This document shows positions 57,813-64,000 of a DNA stretch of 64,000 nt, piece after piece; position 1 is the first letter of the stretch; every line of letters starts with the position of its first letter. Source of the DNA: Fomitopsis serialis. Taxonomy: Eukaryota; Basidiomycota; Agaricomycetes; Polyporales; Fomitopsidaceae. The notes under the pieces were generated by a model, which was not told where the DNA came from, made no database searches, and was given only the letters and a program-made list of their open reading frames with translations. The position numbers and the translations under genes were made by a program. The DNA is taken from assembly GCF_022376445.1 (NCBI RefSeq), contig NW_025954986.1:124001-188000 (forward strand), in the 5' to 3' direction.

Positions 57813-58428
57813 ATGTAGTACGAGTCCGACTCGGAGGATGCCTACGTCCAAGTCGTCTCAGATGGTCTGGTCAAGGTGTTCAGAAAGTACTTATGAATGA
57901 CTCGCCGTGAATTTTCTGACCAAGGTCAATGGAACCTGATTGCCTGCGCCTCGTCCGGGAGCATGGATGGTCAAAACAAGGATCGTGGTCGCTCACTGCG
58001 ATGTCAGACGGGACTATCACGGAACGCGGGGACCTGTCCGGTACCCGTCCACGGTCCAATGACGTTGGGGCGATTTCGGATCAATGAGGCAAAGTGCACG
58101 GCCTGAGGCCTGAGGCCTGAGGGACGAATCCGACTGCAGGCGATTCGTCGATGAGTACATGGTCATCGCGTATGTTGCTGGTAGATGGAGGTTACGATGC
58201 GCGAACTGTGCGCGACGCCAGCGTTGCGAGACCAGGCTATTGTTGCACGTTGCAACAGATGGCCGCAGTGGACGGCATATATAATACTCACTCACTTTAT
58301 GTAACTTTAGGCAGTCCCCGCCCATCCCGTGATGAAAACAAACAGCAGTTCGGTGCAAATACATACAATACTACGGTCTGTTTCTACTTCCTCTATCCGC
58401 TTCTGGGTCCTCGAACAATTGCGTAGTA
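57813..58428. other. Intergenic, nothing recognised
   Basis: This lies between the F-box start and the AsnRS stop. Contains the short direct repeat GGCCTGA (three times) near 58,100. Confidence 0.4.
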
Positions 58429-60736
58429 TTAGGGTGTTGCACGGCCCGGCCAGCTACGTCCAAAGCAGGTCAATGGGATCGTCTCACAAAAAAGGCGCAA
58501 CAATACACACCGGGGATAGAGGGAACACTCTCGGACGGTGAACCTGTTAGCAAGCCACGCGAGGAAGCGCTGAACCGACGTGAGTACAGCGGGACACACG
58601 GATGTCACAATGACAACGTACCTCTACACCAAGGCCATATCCTCCGTGCTCGCAAGTACCGTACTTGCGCTGGTCCGTAAACCAGTAATACGGCGCCGGG
58701 TCGATGCCTTCGCGCTTGTACGCCCCCAAAAGCTCCTCCATATCCGCAATCCTCATCGACCCACCCACGATCTCACCCACACCCGGCATCAATAGGTCGC
58801 AGCTCTCCGTGCACACCGGTCCCCCGTCTCCGCCAGTACCCGGGATCTTCTTCATGTAGAACGCCTTCAGCTCCGCGGGGAAGCCGTACAGGAACACGGG
58901 CGTGCCGAGGATGTCCGTCATCCTCCGCTCCGCCGCCTCCGCGATATCGTCGCCAACCTGGTGGTCGACCATCTTCGGGTTGCCGGTGTCATCGCGGATG
59001 GCGTTCCCCTCGGCGTCCTCCGCCTCGTGCTGGATGCCGTGCTCGTTCAGCCATGCGATCGCATCGACGTACGAGAGGCGTCGGAATGGTCGCGCGGGTG
59101 CGGTGAAGTTCGGGTTAAGCTGCTTGATGAGCGCTGCCGTGGATGGCTCTGCGAGTAGACGATCTACGGTGTCGCAGATCTCGAAGGGCGTTAAGTTCTA
59201 TACTGGCAGAGGGCATAGAGGACTCACAATGCCTTCGATGTGGTCCATGAGGTCATCGAACGTGATGAACGCCAGCTCTGCTTCAAGATGTGTGTATTCG
59301 CTCAAATGGCGACGAGTATGGCTACACACAGGTCAATCCAGACCACAGTATAGCGGGTCCTCTACTCACCTGTTCTCAGCCCTGAAGCTCTCCTGCACGC
59401 AGAAAACATCCCCAAGCGACGGGAGACACGTCTCCAAGTAGAGCTGCGAGCTCTGCGTCAAGAACGCAGGCTGGCCATAGTAGTCAAACTTGAAAAGTGT
59501 CGCGCCGCCCTCGACCTGCGTCTGCACCATGCATGGCGGGGTCACCTCCACAAGGTCACGCGACACAAGCGACTGACGGAACGAGTTCAGCAGCGCTGCT
59601 CGCAGCTTGAGCACGGCGGAAGCAGTCTCGCCGCGAATGACGAGATGCCTGAGGTCGGAAAGAATCGAGGGGTCCGATTTCTATCAAGCCGTTCTGTGAG
59701 CACAGACACAGGGAGAGAGTTCTAACTCACACACCTCGTTCAGTCGGTTGGTAAACGCGTCCTCGCCACCGGGGGACGCCCCAAGGACCCTCCAGTAGTC
59801 CACGATCAACTCGTGTCCGCCCGGCGCGGTCTTCCCCTCCGGCACTGGCTGCAGCGTGCCAACGAGCTCGACAGTCGATTCGAGCGTGAGCGTGAGGGCG
59901 TCGTATGTCTGCGCCACCTTCCCGGAGAGCACGCATTGCAGGTAGCCCGTCCCGTCCCGCAGGACGACGAAGATGATCTTGTTCTGATCGCGCGAGCGGT
60001 GCACCCAACCCGAGACGCGGACACGCTTTGAGCGGAGGGGCGTGAGGCTCCCGATTTTAGACTGCAGAATGGAGGATCAGTATTCAAACGCGAGGGGTCG
60101 CAGACGGTAACTAGGCCAGGCAGGCAGAACAGTGTCGGGTGCCATATCTTTACTACTGCTCTCAGTACAGACCCCGCACGTAGGTTACTTGAAGAACTTG
60201 AATGAATTTGGAAGCTGCTGTAGTTGTATTGAAACGGACGTTTCTTATGCACAGCAAACGAGTTCGAATGTAGGATCGCCGCCGTAGGTCGCGTTGCGAA
60301 GGCGTATCCTTGCACGATAAGACCAATGTTCTCGACCCCGGGGGCACAATCGGCGATTCGCCCAACGCTGCACTTCGTATTCAGCTCATGTGAAACTCAC
60401 CTTCACAGCAGCGGGTAGGGCAGTGTCTTCTGTCAGGACTATCTTCTTGCTCTCCTCGAGCACCTTCTGTCTATCTGACTTCTCCTTCGCCTCCCGCTCC
60501 GCCAGCTCCTCTGCCCTCTTCCGTTTCTTCTCTAGCCCGTCGGCGCCCTTCTTTGCCTTCTTCAGTGCAGACTGCGTAGGTTCCTCATACGACGCGCTTG
60601 GATCCTTGCGAGCAAGTAGCTTCGCCTCCGGTCCGTGTGTGAAGATTGCGAATGCGAGTGATTGGTATGGGGCCTCCGCGGTACCCTTCCCCGTGTCGTC
60701 GTTTCCAGCAGAGTCGTCGACGTATATCGCGGACAT
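58429..60736 (-). CDS. DED81: Asparaginyl-tRNA synthetase, cytosolic (EC 6.1.1.22)
   Basis: The start [16 protein letters not shown] at 60736 is followed by the Lys/Glu-rich fungal extension ([20 protein letters not shown]). Exon 2 carries the anticodon-binding OB fold ([20 protein letters not shown]). Exon 3 has [20 protein letters not shown] and [12 protein letters not shown], then motif 2 [21 protein letters not shown] across an intron. Motif 3 is [22 protein letters not shown] across the penultimate intron. The last exon is only about eight codons (WPGRATP) and ends at 58429. It attaches Asn to tRNA-Asn for cytosolic translation. The first intron (60,400-60,064) is 337 nt, far longer than the rest. 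All class II catalytic segments are intact. Confidence 0.94.
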
Positions 60737-61368
60737 GGTGGGAGAGAATAAGTTGAGCAATGAGTCGACACGGTGCTAAGCTTGGATTTTGGGATGTACG
60801 CCGAGTCAGGCGATCTAGATCTGATGAGTTGCCGATATGGGTGCGCACGTGATCGCGTCCCGTAGTCATCGGGATCCCTACCCCCGATCTGAAATCGGCA
60901 CTCGCCGCTCGGTGTCCGATACTCACATCCGCTCTCGTACTGAACTTGCGCACTGGACAAGGAACACATATTCCGAATAGGTGCTCTGATTTAAAAAATA
61001 TCATGAATCGACTTGTATAGTATTAGAGCAAACACCAGAAGTTGCGCCGCTGATCGCGTGCTTAGCATGTCGGACGAGTACCCGACTCGATCCTACATAC
61101 GAAGCAAGCCTATCAACAGTGCCCAGTACCGGTAAACCGAAGGAAACATGCAGGACAGTTCTAAATCAAGTGTTCACGGAATGAGCCGACAGGTTGGGAG
61201 GTCGGATGAACGAGCCACCTACTCGAAATCTATCAGTTCTGACGCGTCCGGGGCTGAACGCACACCCAACGCGGTAGACAGGAGTGGTACACCTCTGTCT
61301 TTGTCCGAGAATCTGACCTGGCGATTGCGCCGTATTGCTTGTATGGAGCGAGGTTGGATACCTGTAGC
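60737..61368. other. Intergenic, nothing recognised
   Basis: Upstream region of AsnRS and 3' region of the next minus-strand gene. No gene is seen. Confidence 0.4.
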
Positions 61369-62762
61369 TCAGTCGAGGTCGCCGAAAAGCTCAGTCGTCT
61401 CCGGCCGCACGAAGCGCCTCGCGATGCCGTGGTCATTGAACAGCAACTTCTCAGGCACTGAGACAACTGGTCAGCACAGAAGTGGAAGATATATAACCGA
61501 CTGGCACATACCTTTGTGGAAGGAAGACAAGACCTTCAACGCCCAGGGGCCAGACAGCCCGCCCGTCTCCGATGACTTCTTGTGTGCGCCGCCGTCCGTT
61601 TCGTGCATCACCCACACCTCCATAACATCCACATCCACCACGCCCATCTGCACCTGGGCCGCCACACGCTCCATGGGGACCACCAGCTCCCACCACGCCC
61701 ACCAGTATAGAATGAGGAACTCCTGCGCCATGAACATCGTGTCGATCCGTCCATATTCCATCAGCCGCTTGATACGCTTGAACGGATCCGCGAATAACGG
61801 ACCCAGCAGGATCTCCTCGAGGAAGTAGACCCCTGCGAATCGGTACGCGAGGAAGAGCGGGGAGAACCACCCGTACGCGAATTCTTGGCGAAGGTCGTCT
61901 ACGAGGAGGCGGATAATGGGAAGACGGCCGAGGAGCGATACGATGGGAGGAAGGGAGTACGACAGGATCCCGGGCACGGCCCAAATCCAGACAGCGATGA
62001 GGAGGATGAACAACATCATCTCGTATTCTGTCACCTCGTGAGGGCAGTCTGTCCCGCCATCGCAGCCGTCGTCGATGTCGTCGGTAGCGGCGACATCGAC
62101 GATGGCCTTATCGGTCGAGTTGGAGGTGACAATGTCGCGCACCTCGTCGTCGACGTCGAGGGGAGGGATGGCCGTGACGGGCTCATCCTCACCCACATTG
62201 TGAGAACCGCTGTGGGGATCAGCCTTGTCCCCGAAGGCAGTCACGACGGGAGAGTCCATGACCAACAGGTCGCCAGTGCCGTTGGCCATGTCCATCCCGC
62301 CGAGGGTGTCGACGAGGACAAGGTTGAGGTCGATGTAAGCCGGGCTATGTCGGCCAAGTGTCATGAGAATGGTCCACTGGAGAGCGAGGGCACGCACCCG
62401 TAACCGATGTCGCTGAGCGACATGTCCGATAACCAGATGAATTCCGGGGAAACCTGAGCCGCCGAGTTGCGAACGGTGTTGACAATGTCGCCTACGACGG
62501 CTGCGGTGTTGTCGACGATATCGCCGACGACAGCCGCGGTGCCCTCCACTGCGGGGCTGACACATAGGTAAGTCAAACGCGATGAGATGGGAGGTGCCAA
62601 CGACACTCACCTGGCGGGCAGGTACAACAGGAAGTCGTCCATGACGGCCGGCGTCAGGAGGAGTGTACCGGGGATGAGCTCGACGTTGAACGTCGGAGGG
62701 AGGCTGGGCAGCACGCTGACGAGGGCCAGCGCGCCGCCCAAGAGTAAGATCAGAGGGAACAT
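61369..62762 (-). CDS. Secretory-pathway membrane protein of unknown function
   Basis: Starts at ATG 62762 with a hydrophobic signal or anchor (MFPLILLLGGALALVSVLPS). Exon 2 has an internal repeat, GTAAVVGDIVDNTAAVVGDI. A third exon (from about 62,350) contains an acidic lumenal-like part and two or three transmembrane segments (MLFILLIAVWIWAVPGILSY; FLILYWWAWWELVVPMERVA). The final short exon ends HGIARRFVRPETTELFGDLD at 61369. Splice junctions near 62,636, 62,400 and 61,470 are clean GT-AG. I recognise no family. The opposite-strand frame at 61,885-62,403 is a shadow. Confidence 0.65.
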
Positions 62763-64000
62763 GTGTGATACGCAGTGGGCTGGTGGTGGTTCAAGTTGAA
62801 GTTGGATGAGGGGGGAAAGTCGAACACGGGCGGGTTATATATGGCGGGAGGCTGACATGTTGAACTTGGTTCGACGATCGCCGTCACCCTCGATCGGTTT
62901 TCCGTTTTGGGACGACATCCTCCGGGCTCCAGTGGCATTGAGACCTAGGCTGAGGTGCAGAGTGTGTTTTGTGGGTCATCCAGCAAAACTGAAGTACCCC
63001 GCATACCCCGCAAAACGACTGCGAATGCGAAAAGTCAATCTCACCATTTTGAGCCGATCGGATGGCGTATACGTACAGTGCAGCCTTTGTAAATTGTGTC
63101 ATCGGGATTTGAAGTGTCCGATGTGAGCTGCGAGTCGTCGTGATATTGTGCAAGTGGAAGGGCCTTGCGGTCGATGATTTACGAAGTCAAATTTCCGAGT
63201 GATTACCCCACATGCGGCTTGGATCCACCAAACGAATGTCATGCTCGGGGGCACAGACTATGAAATAAGAGAGGCTCTGCTAGAAGTAAAATAGCTGGTA
63301 GCCTCCGTGGTTTGATAGGAACTACGAACCTCAGCGGGCCAAACATGACGGGCTGAGTATCGATTGTAACGGTCTCAGGTCCCAGTGAGGATTCAATGGA
63401 GTGGCTCTTACGCGTAGTAGTCAACTGCACTGTTCTGTTATCCACGCCATCCTTGCAGACAGTTTGATGCTGCATCAATATAAATCGCACGTCTGTGCCC
63501 TCAGCCCTGCCAGGCAAGAGCCTCAAAGAACTTGTCCACCGGCCTGTAAAGCATGCATCCCAGACGTTCGACAGGGATAGTCACGTACCGTGAGTGACCT
63601 ATCACAATCCTACTAGTTCAGGCTGGCCAGTCCAAATCCAGTACTAGACACGCTGACGTAGCAGACAGCAACAATGTAGTGCCCGTTCATGTTCTGAGGT
63701 CCACGGTCCACGGACTAGTACTCACTCGAGGTGATCCAAGTTGGTCGATGCAGAGAAGCCTAAGAGTAGCAGCAAATCGAGTTAATCGAGCCAGAAACAC
63801 AAGCTCAGGAAGCTTCCAGCCTACGGTCGGATTGATACACAAGTCACATTTCGGGGACGACATTCAAGTTCATCTTGGGAGGGCTCGTGCGCGTTTGTAC
63901 CGTGACGTGATCGTGTCCTACTTATAAGATCGCTGCAACCGAGATTCGATCTGAGAGGGTAATACTTATGTCCCTCGGCCTAATAGTCCGAGCTATTGAC
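62763..64000. other. No supported gene to the right edge
   Basis: Short frames on both strands only. No RNA gene, repeat or transposon end is recognised. Confidence 0.4.

Noticed and set aside
1..64000. tRNA, 5S rRNA, or other spliceosomal RNA genes
   Set aside because: No B-box-like GGTTCGAATCC with a matching A-box, and no U2, U4, U5 or U6 signature, was seen on either strand.

Overview
The window is genomic DNA of a filamentous basidiomycete, most likely an Agaricomycete of the polypore type. Conserved eukaryotic housekeeping genes are split by many short GT-AG introns (about 50-70 nt). Expanded families typical of these fungi are present (F-box proteins, an Agaricomycete-type kinase-like protein). 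There are no operons and no ribosome binding sites. This assignment comes from gene content and gene architecture, not from a database search.

Layout. 0-9.3 kb: the start of an ABC-type ATPase-like gene running off the left edge, a small membrane protein with a second damaged copy in the opposite orientation, a kinase-like gene between them, a multi-pass membrane protein, and an F-box gene with decayed relatives beside it. 9.8-15.8 kb: a secreted SurE-type phosphatase and the vacuolar membrane protease PFF1, which has one 749-nt intron. 16.4-23.1 kb: two U1 snRNA genes point away from each other and flank an expansin-like secreted protein, a lipid-anchored ubiquitin-like protein and the chaperonin subunit CCT8. 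25.3-27.2 kb: inositol-3-phosphate synthase.

27.8-43.2 kb is one nested transposon locus. A full-length Tad1/Deceiver-like LINE (about 10.7 kb without its insert) has a 14-bp target-site duplication and a poly(A) tail. It carries RNA-binding, endonuclease, reverse transcriptase, degenerate RNase H and zinc-knuckle segments. Its ORF2 is split, exactly between endonuclease and reverse transcriptase, by a 4.65-kb element. That element has diverged terminal inverted repeats, a 7-bp target duplication, five kinds of tandem array and an AT-rich core, but no transposase that I can see. 43.9-62.8 kb returns to ordinary gene-dense sequence: a TOS1-like wall protein, a Rossmann-fold membrane protein, the mitochondrial CX9C protein CMC4, a large repeat protein, a C2H2 protein, an F-box protein, cytosolic asparaginyl-tRNA synthetase and a membrane protein.

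Two themes cut across the genes. First, the paired U1 genes show compensatory base changes and share a distal CACGTG element, a TATA-proximal block and a 3' telomere-like motif, so the snRNA promoter can be read directly from the sequence. Second, at about a dozen and a half places, in both host and transposon genes, the reading frame slips by one base and is restored by adding a single base in or beside a short homopolymer. This looks more like a sequencing or assembly indel bias than gene death, so several genes listed here as broken may be intact in the organism.
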